DNA from: Oscillospiraceae bacterium
Lineage (GTDB): Bacteria > Bacillota > Clostridia > Oscillospirales > Ruminococcaceae
Direction of reading: 5' to 3'
Length of the DNA stretch: 64,000 nt
NCBI GenBank assembly: GCA_030533325.1
Contig: JAUNJJ010000002.1
Coordinates: forward strand, 1 to 64,000
Positions 18,579 through 26,479 of the stretch are shown piece after piece; within the stretch, counting starts at the first letter, position 1, and the number at the start of each line of letters is the position of its first letter. The notes beneath the pieces are model-generated. The model saw only the letters and a list, made by a program, of their open reading frames with translations, searched no databases and was not told where the DNA came from. Made by a program: the position numbers and the translations under genes.

Positions 18579-19113
18579 TTCATTTTTCTTCGACAGCGAC
18601 TGTATATCAGCTTTTCTCTGGATAAACGGACAGAGTCTGCTTACTAAACTGTATTCAAAGAGAATTGTTATTCCAAAGCAAGTATATAACGAACTGTCAT
18701 CTGTTCCCCATCTGCGTCAGCGTGTTGATACACTTATTCAGGCAAAAGAAGCCGAAATAATGGATATGGATATTTCAAAAAATGAATATAAACTTTATCT
18801 GCAAATGACAACCGCCCCAGAAAACGGTTATAAAATTATTGGTGACGGAGAAGCCGCTTCAATTGCTCTCGCAAAAGAAAACAATGGAGTTCTTGCAAGC
18901 AATAATCTTCGTGATATCAGTCAGTATGTTAGAAAATATAATCTATCTCATGTTACAACCGGAGATATACTAATAGAGGCACTGAATAATGGGCTTATAA
19001 CCGAATCAGAAGGAAATCAAATCTGGGCTAACATGCTTGCAAAGCGCCGTAAATTAGGAGCTCTGTCCTTTAGTGAGTATTTGTCCAAACATACTAATAA
19101 AATTAAATATTAA
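18571..19113 (+). CDS. PIN-like nuclease domain protein
   Basis: A 180-residue protein resembling PIN-domain ribonucleases (COG2405/DUF3368-like). It has FFFDSDCISAF at the N-terminus with paired aspartates, IVIPKQVYNEL, and the DGEAASIALAKENNGVL block carrying the second acidic site. The usual third acidic cluster reads ASNNLRDI, with Asn where Asp is common, so activity may be reduced or use LRD. It is translationally coupled to ImmA, so a role as toxin or effector controlled by Xre and ImmA is an inference from context. Confidence 0.75.
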   Translation: MTDSFFFDSDCISAFLWINGQSLLTKLYSKRIVIPKQVYNELSSVPHLRQRVDTLIQAKEAEIMDMDISKNEYKLYLQMTTAPENGYKIIGDGEAASIALAKENNGVLASNNLRDISQYVRKYNLSHVTTGDILIEALNNGLITESEGNQIWANMLAKRRKLGALSFSEYLSKHTNKIKY

Positions 19114-19152
19114 CAGAAAGAGGGAATCCTTACAGAGCATCTTTTTTCCTTA

Positions 19153-19266
19153 GATCCAAACCTCCACATTAGTATCTGCGGCGAACACGTCGGTGACCCA
19201 TCTTCAGTAGAATTCTGCCACAAGACTTATCCTGACTATATTTCATGCTCACAATTCAGATTTTAA
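19153..19266 (+). pseudogene. C-terminal scrap of pyruvate phosphate dikinase
   Basis: The plus strand between the PIN gene and the DUF4143 gene translates without stop to [18 protein letters not shown] and ends CSQFRF-stop. Functional PPDK ends with GICGEHGGDPxSVEFCHKxGLDYVSCSPxRVPIARLAAAQ. The catalytic cysteine segment is thus recognisable, but one glycine is lost and the last 15 residues are missing. No upstream part of the 870-residue enzyme is present. It is a relic, not a gene. Confidence 0.8.
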
Positions 19267-19314
19267 ACCCCTCGAATTCGACGGGTTTAAAAAATAATGT
19301 TTGACATTGTTTTT

Positions 19315-19338
19315 ATGCATCGCTTCATGGCGGTGCAT
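19315..19338. terminator. Hairpin between convergent genes
   Basis: ATGCATCGC pairs with GCGGTGCAT across a short loop, followed on the plus strand by ATTTTAT. It could end both the PIN transcript and the DUF4143 transcript. The T tracts are poor. Confidence 0.4.
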
Positions 19339-19355
19339 ATTTTATCTCCCTGAAA

Positions 19356-20555
19356 TCACCAGTACTCTCTCAGCAGAAAATCCGCTATATGCACGATCTC
19401 AATACCATTGTCATTACCAATCGCAAGCGGGTCACGGCAGACAACGTACTTATGATAATGGTCTTTGATTTCCATAAGATTATCCGTTTCACGGGTTGAC
19501 TCTGTCAGAAGCTCCACACAGACCTGCACATAGATGCGTTCTTCTCTGCGAACTCCCACAAAGTCAATCTCCTTTGTGCCGTTCTTGCCAATATATACAT
19601 CGTAGCCCCTTCGCCTCATTTCAAGATACACCACATTCTCAAACATTGCAGAAAGCATCTTTCGATCAAAGCCCATCTGACTGTATCTGAAAGAAATGTC
19701 GGAAAGATAATATTTTTCCTGTGTTTTTAGGACAGCCTTACCCTGTAAATCGTATCTCTTGCAGGGATAAATAATAAACGCTTCCGTGAGCCACTTGATG
19801 TAGTTGTAAATCGCTTCCACTGAAAGACTGCGATTTTCGCTCCTGAGAAATTTGACAATTGACGAAGCTGAAAATGTCATTCCCACATTTTCAATAATAT
19901 AGCGTACCACACGGTCGAAAAGCTCATTGTTTCGTATCTTATGACGTTTGGAAATATCTCTTGTGATAACGGAAGCATAAATTCCCTCCACAATCTGATA
20001 AGCGGAACGTGTATCGAAATCACTGATACCAATAAGCGGAAAACCGCCGTACTGGATATACTCGTCAAATACTGCTCTCGCTTCGGAAAAATCCTTGTTC
20101 TTGAATGTGAGATATTCCTTGAAGGAGAGCGTGTAAACAGGAATCGAAACATATCGTCCTGTCAGGTAGGTTGAAATCTCGCTTGACATCAACTTCGAGT
20201 TTGAGCCTGTAACGTAAATATCAACATCACAGCCTTCAAGCAGACTGTTCACAACCTTTTCCCAGCCCACAACTTCCTGAAGCTCATCGAGAAACAGATA
20301 GCATCTGCCTTTGCCCTGAATGGCAGTTTTCAGGTCGTTGTACATATCCTTTGCAGTAAAGCCTTCATAAATATCCATTTCATTGTATCTGCGTTCGATA
20401 ATATTTTCACTGCTTATTCCACGCTTTTTCAGTTCCTCAGCCATCATCGCAAGGATAGTAGACTTGCCGCAGCGACGGACTCCTGCGAGGATTTTTACAA
20501 GCGGAACATCAATAAACGGCTTGATAGCTTCAATATAATCAGGTCTGATAATCAT
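19356..20555 (-). CDS. AAA ATPase with DUF4143 (archaeal-type ATPase family)
   Basis: A 399-residue protein of the AAA_14/DUF4143 family. The P-loop AGVRRCGKST lies near residue 25, the Walker B is YLFLDELQEV, the TGSNSKLMS sensor follows, and the C-terminal DUF4143 part carries the nuclease-like EIDFVGVRREERIYVQV stretch. The function is not established. The family is common, often in several copies, in anaerobic gut bacteria and is suspected of mobile or regulatory roles. I chose the ATG at 20555 because GGAGGTG precedes it; the longer reading has no ribosome site. Confidence 0.9.
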   Translation of the reverse strand: MIIRPDYIEAIKPFIDVPLVKILAGVRRCGKSTILAMMAEELKKRGISSENIIERRYNEMDIYEGFTAKDMYNDLKTAIQGKGRCYLFLDELQEVVGWEKVVNSLLEGCDVDIYVTGSNSKLMSSEISTYLTGRYVSIPVYTLSFKEYLTFKNKDFSEARAVFDEYIQYGGFPLIGISDFDTRSAYQIVEGIYASVITRDISKRHKIRNNELFDRVVRYIIENVGMTFSASSIVKFLRSENRSLSVEAIYNYIKWLTEAFIIYPCKRYDLQGKAVLKTQEKYYLSDISFRYSQMGFDRKMLSAMFENVVYLEMRRRGYDVYIGKNGTKEIDFVGVRREERIYVQVCVELLTESTRETDNLMEIKDHYHKYVVCRDPLAIGNDNGIEIVHIADFLLREYW

Positions 20556-20577
20556 AGCAACACCTCCGATGCACATT

Positions 20578-20637
20578 ATTATACCCAAAAAACTTTCTTT
20601 AGTCAAGAAGTTTTTACTGGTATAACAGTAAAAACTT
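20578..20637 (-). promoter_or_regulatory. DUF4143 promoter with adjoining perfect 12-bp palindrome
   Basis: On the minus strand TTGACT (20601-20606) and TATAAT (20578-20583) are 17 bp apart. Immediately upstream, AAGTTTTTACTG and its exact reverse complement (20608-20637) enclose a 6-nt centre. Such a perfect dyad touching the -35 box is a strong operator or terminal-repeat candidate. Confidence 0.75.
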
Positions 20638-20710
20638 TGAGATTTGATATAGTTTTTAAGGTTTGATGTAAAACCATGCTTTTACTTCGGCCAAACTACC
20701 TGAAATCTGA

Positions 20711-20746
20711 AATGCAGTTCCCAAAAATCCTGAGAACTGCATTTTT
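20711..20746. terminator. Hairpin downstream of the GGDEF gene
   Basis: TGCAGTTC (20713-20720) pairs with GAACTGCA (20734-20741). The plus strand continues ATTTTTAAT and the minus strand ATTTC. It should end the GGDEF transcript from the right, with better T-richness in the plus direction. Confidence 0.55.
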
Positions 20747-20779
20747 AATATTTTCATAAGTTGTACCATACATCTCCGG

Positions 20780-21856
20780 CTAATTTTCACTGTACAGAAC
20801 AACCTGATTTCTTCCGTTTCTCTTAGCCTGATACATCGCTTCATCGGCATTTTTAATTACTTCATGATAATCGCCGCCTTTGTATGCTGCAACGCCGACG
20901 GAAATGGTTATTTTACAGACTCCGTTATCGCTGCCTTCTGTTTTTTTACGGATTTCTTCAGCAATGTCAACCGCTCTTTCCGTTCCGCAGCCCGGCATGA
21001 GAATTAAAAACTCCTCTCCGCCCCAGCGGATTATATAGTCAGCAGCACGCACACAGGTCTTCAGCTGTTTTGCAAGATGAACAAGCACTTTATCTCCGGC
21101 CTCATGTCCGAGTTCGTCATTTACCTGTTTGAAATAATCAATGTCCATAAGCAGTACACTGACATCCATATCCGATGAAAAACTGAACTCTGAAGTGGAA
21201 GGTCTGCAGATTTCCCTTAGTCTGTTACGGTTATCAACCTCTGTGAGCTGATCAAGCAAAGCCATTTTCTGAAGCATATTTTTTGTAGTATACTGCTCAA
21301 GATAGGCATTCTGCATCAGATAATGCATCATGCATATAGCAATCACGCACGGAACATTAAACAGAAACATCATATGAAGATTATTGTAGTGAAGGAACAG
21401 ATTGGCTATCGCAATGTCCGCAATCATAAGTGCATGGGCAACTGTGCTGTACCAGAACGGGGCAGCAAAACCTGCACACGCAAAAATCAGATTCATTATA
21501 ATCATTCCTGACATTGCATACTGCCTGTCCGGAAGCAGATATGTAGACCAGTCTGTCAGCCAGATAATTGAATGTATCAGTGCATAATACGCAACAACCA
21601 TAATCCTGTAATCTTTGATTTTTGATTCCATAATCCGGAATATCAAAAACGGCACAATAACAATACACCTCGGAATAAGCGTTTCATAGGCAAACCTTCC
21701 GAATATACCGCAGTCCGTAAAAAAGAAGGAAAGATATGCCGCAACAGCAATCAACAGCATTCCTCTGTTAAAGGAACGATAATAATCGTACTTCGACTGA
21801 AAAAATTTTCTTTTTTCATTTTTCGAAAAATATTTTAAATTCGTTTTTTCTTCCAT
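20780..21856 (-). CDS. Membrane-bound GGDEF diguanylate cyclase
   Basis: Makes the second messenger c-di-GMP from two GTP. About 200 N-terminal residues form five to six membrane helices with no recognisable sensor domain. A short coiled segment then leads into a full GGDEF domain (LLDQLTEVDNRNRL, LMDIDYFKQVNDELGHEAGD, and the active-site RWGGEEFLILM with the GGEEF signature). No RxxD inhibitory site is evident before GGEEF. The ATG at 21856 is preferred; a GTG four codons earlier is possible. EAL-type genes at 41.7 and 63.5 kb are potential partners. Confidence 0.92.
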   Translation of the reverse strand: MEEKTNLKYFSKNEKRKFFQSKYDYYRSFNRGMLLIAVAAYLSFFFTDCGIFGRFAYETLIPRCIVIVPFLIFRIMESKIKDYRIMVVAYYALIHSIIWLTDWSTYLLPDRQYAMSGMIIMNLIFACAGFAAPFWYSTVAHALMIADIAIANLFLHYNNLHMMFLFNVPCVIAICMMHYLMQNAYLEQYTTKNMLQKMALLDQLTEVDNRNRLREICRPSTSEFSFSSDMDVSVLLMDIDYFKQVNDELGHEAGDKVLVHLAKQLKTCVRAADYIIRWGGEEFLILMPGCGTERAVDIAEEIRKKTEGSDNGVCKITISVGVAAYKGGDYHEVIKNADEAMYQAKRNGRNQVVLYSEN

Positions 21857-21902
21857 GTGGTTTCTCACTTTATCTGATATTTTATGTCTGTATCCAACGT
21901 GA

Positions 21903-22061
21903 AAATTATAGTGAACGTCAAAATAAATTTGACTTTCACTATAATTATTTTATTTATATTGCCTTGCACATCCGATGACTGCGTCATCTCCGTGCAAATC
22001 GGCTAATAGTAAACGCAATTTATTTATTGCGTTTACTATATTTTGACTCTCACTGTAATTT
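21903..22061. repeat. MITE-like element with 23-bp terminal inverted repeats
   Basis: A 159-bp gene-free segment. The left end AAATTATAGTGAACGTCAAAATA and the reverse complement of the right end differ at three positions. Inside are three further hairpins: the left end folds with 21928-21946, TTGCAC-GATGAC pairs with GTCATC-GTGCAA (about 21964-21996), and TAGTAAACGCAA pairs with TTGCGTTTACTA (about 22007-22038). The ends resemble those of the 111-bp element at 3581. It has no coding capacity. A non-autonomous mobile element is the simplest reading. Confidence 0.7.
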
Positions 22062-22202
22062 GTTCTGACATGTATTGTAATTATACCATATAATTTTAAT
22101 AAATTCAATTAAAACTGTTGATTTTAAGGGTCAGTCATTTTTTCGCGGGACAGACAATACCACAATATATTTAATGAAACTGGCAGAAAAAATCACACTT
22201 GT

Positions 22203-23054
22203 TTATATACTTATTCTGTTACGATTCCGCCACTCTCTCGGTGGAATGCCATATATATTCTTAAAAGCTCTTGAAAAATGCAGTTGATTTTCATAGCCGA
22301 CTGCCTGGCTTATATCTCCTATTGAAAGCTGTGTAAGTTTAAGCAGCTCCGCAGCTTTAGCCATGCGATAGCTAAGCAGAAATTCCTGAGGAGATTTTCC
22401 AACAGCCTTTTTGAAAATTTTTCCGAAATAACTTCTGTTTAACCCGCATACAGCCGCCACATCTTCCACAGAAATATCATTCTGAAAGTTATGCTCCATA
22501 AAGTTCAGCGCTTCATGGATATAAAAGTCACGAAGCTGACTGCCCTTCTGAATATTAGTACCGGCGGCGGAACGCATCAGATAATCCAGAAACAGATATA
22601 AATGTCCTATAAGGTGGAACGGTGACGATTCACTGTTTTGCGTCATATACAGCATTTCGTTCATCATATTCTCTCTGAGGCTTTGGGATCGTGCATTATA
22701 TATCGGTGTGTCCATCGTTAAACCCGCTGATTCAGCGATGGATTTGGCGCGCAGTCCGTCAAATTCTATCCACACATATTCCCATGGCAGCTCCTTATCA
22801 GCGATATATGTCGTTATCTGATCCGGAAAAATCATAAATCCCTGCATACTTTTCACAGAATAGGTTTTTGTATTCCCCTTGCTGTCGTCTGCCATAAGTG
22901 TTCCTGTACCGGAAATGACGTAGTGAAATAAATAGTGGTTGCGGGCTGCAGGTCCAAAAGAATGTGACGGCGTACACTGTTCACGTCCAAACTGGTACAA
23001 TCCCAAATCCACAAAATTTTCACTGGGAAATACAGAAAAAATCAAATCATGCAT
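22203..23054 (-). CDS. AraC-family regulator of the alpha-galactoside operon
   Basis: A 283-residue transcription factor. The N-terminal cupin-like AraC-binding domain (HDLIFSVFPSENFVDLG, GTGTLMADD, WEYVWIEFDG) should sense the sugar. The C-terminal double HTH (VEDVAAVCGLNRSYFGKIFK and IGDISQAVGYENQLHFSRAF) binds DNA. I chose the ATG at 23054, behind GGAGGG, over an upstream reading that extends into the promoter. It is divergent from the transporter-GH36 operon, as with MsmR/RafR regulators. A 17-bp dyad in the shared region is its probable target. Confidence 0.92.
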   Translation of the reverse strand: MHDLIFSVFPSENFVDLGLYQFGREQCTPSHSFGPAARNHYLFHYVISGTGTLMADDSKGNTKTYSVKSMQGFMIFPDQITTYIADKELPWEYVWIEFDGLRAKSIAESAGLTMDTPIYNARSQSLRENMMNEMLYMTQNSESSPFHLIGHLYLFLDYLMRSAAGTNIQKGSQLRDFYIHEALNFMEHNFQNDISVEDVAAVCGLNRSYFGKIFKKAVGKSPQEFLLSYRMAKAAELLKLTQLSIGDISQAVGYENQLHFSRAFKNIYGIPPREWRNRNRISI

Positions 23055-23139
23055 ACCATACCCTCCGAATTCATAATTTTTGATAAATTCATATTTGATG
23101 TGTTTATACAATTTAGATGTTTTGACCTGCGTTTTAAAT

Positions 23140-23261
23140 ATTATAACATATAAATATACCAATATGCAAGACTGTCTGCACAATATGCTACAAAAATTGC
23201 ATACTGGTATATTTTTTATAGAATCGTGCTATTTACCAATCGTAAAATGGTATGTTATAAT
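23140..23261. promoter_or_regulatory. Divergent AraC/msm control region with 17-bp dyad
   Basis: AATATACCAATATGCAA (23153-23169) and TTGCATACTGGTATATT (23197-23213) are inverted copies with one mismatch. The left copy overlaps the -35 of the regulator promoter on the minus strand (TTGCAT at 23164-23169, 18 bp, TATAAT at 23140-23145). The right copy lies just upstream of the operon promoter (weak TTTACC at 23232-23237, 18 bp, TATAAT at 23256-23261). This layout fits autorepression plus activation of a promoter with a poor -35. Confidence 0.75.
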
Positions 23262-23311
23262 ATAACTACCGAAAGCGATAATCATTAAAATACTATAAGG
23301 AGGGCAATAAC

Positions 23312-24598
23312 ATGAAAAAAAGAAGTCATTTAACCTGTCTGACCTTAGCAGCAACAATATCTTCACTTCTTTTGGCAGGCTGCAGCAGTACATCCGGCAG
23401 TGACGGAAAAACTGAAATCAGAATGCTTCAGTATAAACCGGAGGCCGTTGCGGCATTTGAGGAAATCGAGGAACGGTTCAATGCCACACATGATGACATT
23501 GTTTTGAAAATCGAATCACCTAACGAGGCTATGACCATTCTGAAAACACGTCTTATTAAGGAAGATTATCCTGATATCGTCGGGATAGGCGGCGACATCA
23601 ATTATTCCAACTTTCTTGACGCTGAACTGTTTATGGATATTTCCGATTTTGACGGTGTTTCGGACATCAAGCCTTCCTACATGCAAATCGAAAAAGACCT
23701 GGAATTTATCCCTCAGGATGGTGTTTACGCTTTACCGTATGTGGCAAACTGTGCAGGTATTCTTTATAACAAGGATATGTTTGAAGAAAACGGCTGGGAG
23801 ATACCGACCACATGGACAGAATTTACTAACCTGTGTAAAACGATTCAGTCCAGCGGTCAGCAGCCTTTGTATTTTGGATTCAAGGACACATGGACGACCC
23901 TTGCACCATGGAATGCGCTGGCAGTTGGCCTTGCAGATGCAGATATATGCTCACAGGTAAACTCAGGCAATACAACCTTTACCGAGGGCTATGCAGAAGT
24001 TGCAGATAAAATGAAAGTTCTGCTTGAATATGCAGAGCCAAATCCCTACGCTTACAGCTATAACGACGCCTGCACAGCTTTTGCAAGAGAAGAATCAGCA
24101 ATGTACCCAATCGGCAGCTATGCAGTACCTCAGATACTGTCAGTGAATCCGGACATGAATATTGACTCATTCACTTTCCCGGCAAATGAAAAAGAAAGTG
24201 ATAATGTTTTAAATTCAGGAGTTGATTTGCAGTTTTCTGTCATGAAGGAATGCAAAAACAAAGAAGCTGCATATGAGGTTCTAAGATTTCTTTACAACGA
24301 TGAAACCATTCAGATTTATCTGGACAATCAGAATGCAGTTCCATGCAAGCAGGGAGATTTTAAGCTGCCCTCCATGATTGACGGTATGAAGTCTTACATT
24401 GAAGCAGACAGAATGTCCGATTTCCACGATCATCATTATCCAAGTGAAATGAGCGTTGATGCTATGATCCAGACTTATCTTATGGACGAAAGTGATGACG
24501 CCGCTGAGGTATTCCTCAACCGTTTTGATAAGGAATGGAAACGCTATAACCGTGACCTGATTGAAAAAGTCAGAAAATATGAGGAGGGACTGAAATGA
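23312..24598 (+). CDS. Sugar ABC transporter substrate-binding lipoprotein (MsmE/RafE-like)
   Basis: A 428-residue lipoprotein. The signal peptide ends in the lipobox LLLAGC with C24. The mature part is a family 1 extracellular solute-binding protein (EIRMLQYKPEAVAAFEEIEE, then PDIVGIG). Aromatic residues of the WTEF and TWTTLAPWNAL stretches are likely sugar contacts. It captures an alpha-galactoside such as raffinose or melibiose at the outer membrane face, judging from the downstream enzymes. A TATAAT promoter and an AGGAGGG site precede it. It ends in an ATGA overlap with the first permease. Confidence 0.9.
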   Translation: MKKRSHLTCLTLAATISSLLLAGCSSTSGSDGKTEIRMLQYKPEAVAAFEEIEERFNATHDDIVLKIESPNEAMTILKTRLIKEDYPDIVGIGGDINYSNFLDAELFMDISDFDGVSDIKPSYMQIEKDLEFIPQDGVYALPYVANCAGILYNKDMFEENGWEIPTTWTEFTNLCKTIQSSGQQPLYFGFKDTWTTLAPWNALAVGLADADICSQVNSGNTTFTEGYAEVADKMKVLLEYAEPNPYAYSYNDACTAFAREESAMYPIGSYAVPQILSVNPDMNIDSFTFPANEKESDNVLNSGVDLQFSVMKECKNKEAAYEVLRFLYNDETIQIYLDNQNAVPCKQGDFKLPSMIDGMKSYIEADRMSDFHDHHYPSEMSVDAMIQTYLMDESDDAAEVFLNRFDKEWKRYNRDLIEKVRKYEEGLK

Positions 24599-25488
24599 AA
24601 GGAATCAAAAAAGCTAAAAAACCAATGTCAAAGAGAACAAAAACTCTCTTGCTGATGACTCTGCCTGCTCTGATACTCTTTTTTGTATTCAATACTATCC
24701 CGCTGATTACCGGTGCATTTTACAGTCTTACCAATTATCGCGGCTACGGTTCTTATGACTTCGTAGGTTTAAGAAATTTTGCTGAGCTGTTTCAGGACAG
24801 CAGAGTGGGAAAATCATACTTATTCACCTTCAAATATGCAATATCCGGAACGATACTTGTAAATGTCCTTTCTCTGCTTATTGCAATGGGACTTAACAGT
24901 AAGATTAAATTCAGGAATACCCTGAGAGGAATGTACTTCCTGCCGAATATTTTAGGCGGACTGGTTGTAGGATATATTTTCAGCTTCATTTTCACATATA
25001 TCATTCCTACAGCTGCAAAGGCGTTACATATTGATTTTCTCAGCAGCAGTATTCTTGCAAGTGAAAAGTGGGCATGGACAGGCGTTCTGATAGTCGGCGT
25101 ATGGCAGACTGTTGCTATGAACACGATTATCTATATCTCAGGACTTCAGACGATTCCGGCAGATATATACGAGGCAAGCGCCATTGACGGTGCAGGAAAA
25201 TGGTACACATTCAGAAAACTTACACTTCCTCTCCTGCTTCCGTTTATTTCAACCAATCTGATACTCAGTACAAAAAATATGCTTATGGTTTTCGACCAGA
25301 TCATGTCACTTACCAAGGGCGGACCAGCTCAGAGTACAGAATCCATATCCTATCTTATCTATCGCAACGGTATGGACGGAGGTCAGTTCGGATTTCAAAG
25401 TGCAAACGCAGTTGTATTTTTTGTCGTAATCGTTGCAATTTCGGTTATCCAGCTTATTATTACAAATAAAAAGGAGGAACAGTTATGA
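24595..25488 (+). CDS. Sugar ABC transporter permease (MsmF-like)
   Basis: A 297-residue inner-membrane subunit with six predicted helices. The EAA loop that contacts the ATPase is visible as YEASAIDGAGKWYTFRKLTLP. The N-terminal cytoplasmic tail is basic. It pairs with the following permease to form the channel for sugar imported by the upstream lipoprotein. Both junctions are 4-bp ATGA overlaps. No ATP-binding subunit is encoded in the operon. Confidence 0.93.
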   Translation: MKGIKKAKKPMSKRTKTLLLMTLPALILFFVFNTIPLITGAFYSLTNYRGYGSYDFVGLRNFAELFQDSRVGKSYLFTFKYAISGTILVNVLSLLIAMGLNSKIKFRNTLRGMYFLPNILGGLVVGYIFSFIFTYIIPTAAKALHIDFLSSSILASEKWAWTGVLIVGVWQTVAMNTIIYISGLQTIPADIYEASAIDGAGKWYTFRKLTLPLLLPFISTNLILSTKNMLMVFDQIMSLTKGGPAQSTESISYLIYRNGMDGGQFGFQSANAVVFFVVIVAISVIQLIITNKKEEQL

Positions 25489-26393
25489 GTTCAGAAAGAC
25501 ACAGTGTTCCAAAACCACCCGTAGTACGCATTAAATCAGCCGATGAAATAAAGAATGACAAGGACAGCAAATCCAGTATTTTCCTGACCGTGATTTTGAT
25601 TCTTGGCTGTCTGACTATATTATTCCCCCTTTATATGACCATTGTCATTGCATTTAAATCACCTTCTGAAATGACCAATGATGTTGCAGGTGCATTAAGC
25701 CTGCCAAAGAGTTTCAGCCTTGACAATTTCGCAGAGGCTATGCGTGTGACAGACTTCTGGAATTCGCTCGGAAACAGTGTGCTGATTACCGGCGTTACAA
25801 TTGTATTATCGCTTGTAATTCACTCCATGGCTGGTTATGCAATCGGCAGAAGTATGGCAAGTCACAAGGGATTCAGGTTCGTATACTTCTATATAGTCAG
25901 CGGCATGTTCGTACCATTTGCAATTCTGATGATGCCACTTGTAAAGGAAACTGCAAAACTCAATATTGACAATATGTTCGGTGTAATAATTCTTTATGTG
26001 GTATTTTATATGCCAATGAACGTTATGCTTTACAGTGGCTACCTTAAAAATATTCCTTTTGCAATGGAGGAGGCAGCAGAAATTGACGGTGCGTCCACCT
26101 GGAAAACATACTGGAAGATAATTTTCCCAATGATGAATCCAATGCACGCAACAGTTGCCGTATTAACAGCTCTTGGCACATGGAATGATGTAATGACACC
26201 CCTTGTTATTATGTCCGGTTCAGAGAAAACCACACTTCCGCTTGCTCAGTTAAATTTCCAGACTCAGTTCGGCACAAACTATAACCTTGCATTTGCGTCC
26301 TACCTCCTTGCACTTATTCCTATTCTGATTTTCTATATTATCTGTCAGAAACAGATTATCGGCGGAGTTGCAAACGGTGCAGTCAAAGGATGA
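25485..26393 (+). CDS. Sugar ABC transporter permease (MsmG-like)
   Basis: A 302-residue second permease with about six helices and the EAA loop EEAAEIDGASTWKTYWKIIFP. The first 30 residues are an extra hydrophilic cytoplasmic segment. The gene starts in an overlap with the preceding permease, preceded by AAGGAGGAAC. It ends the transporter part of the operon; an 86-bp gap with a hairpin separates it from the enzyme genes. Confidence 0.93.
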   Translation: MSSERHSVPKPPVVRIKSADEIKNDKDSKSSIFLTVILILGCLTILFPLYMTIVIAFKSPSEMTNDVAGALSLPKSFSLDNFAEAMRVTDFWNSLGNSVLITGVTIVLSLVIHSMAGYAIGRSMASHKGFRFVYFYIVSGMFVPFAILMMPLVKETAKLNIDNMFGVIILYVVFYMPMNVMLYSGYLKNIPFAMEEAAEIDGASTWKTYWKIIFPMMNPMHATVAVLTALGTWNDVMTPLVIMSGSEKTTLPLAQLNFQTQFGTNYNLAFASYLLALIPILIFYIICQKQIIGGVANGAVKG

Positions 26394-26431
26394 TAATAAA
26401 TACAAATCTTCTTCATCACTACATTTCCAAT

Positions 26432-26454
26432 ATCTGCGGTTCTGTGCCGCAGAT
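26432..26454 (+). other. Intercistronic hairpin between transporter and enzyme genes
   Basis: ATCTGCGG pairs with CCGCAGAT over a 7-nt loop, with no T run after it. It is more likely an mRNA-stability or processing element than a terminator, setting different levels for transporter and enzymes. Confidence 0.5.
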
Positions 26455-26479
26455 ACCGGAATATTAAAGAGGTGTTTTT

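Noticed and set aside
19261..19290. TTTTAAACCC/GGGTTTAAAA palindrome
   Set aside because: It has symmetric ends but no T tract on either exit and a loop with partial pairing. I cannot assign a role, so I do not list it as a terminator.
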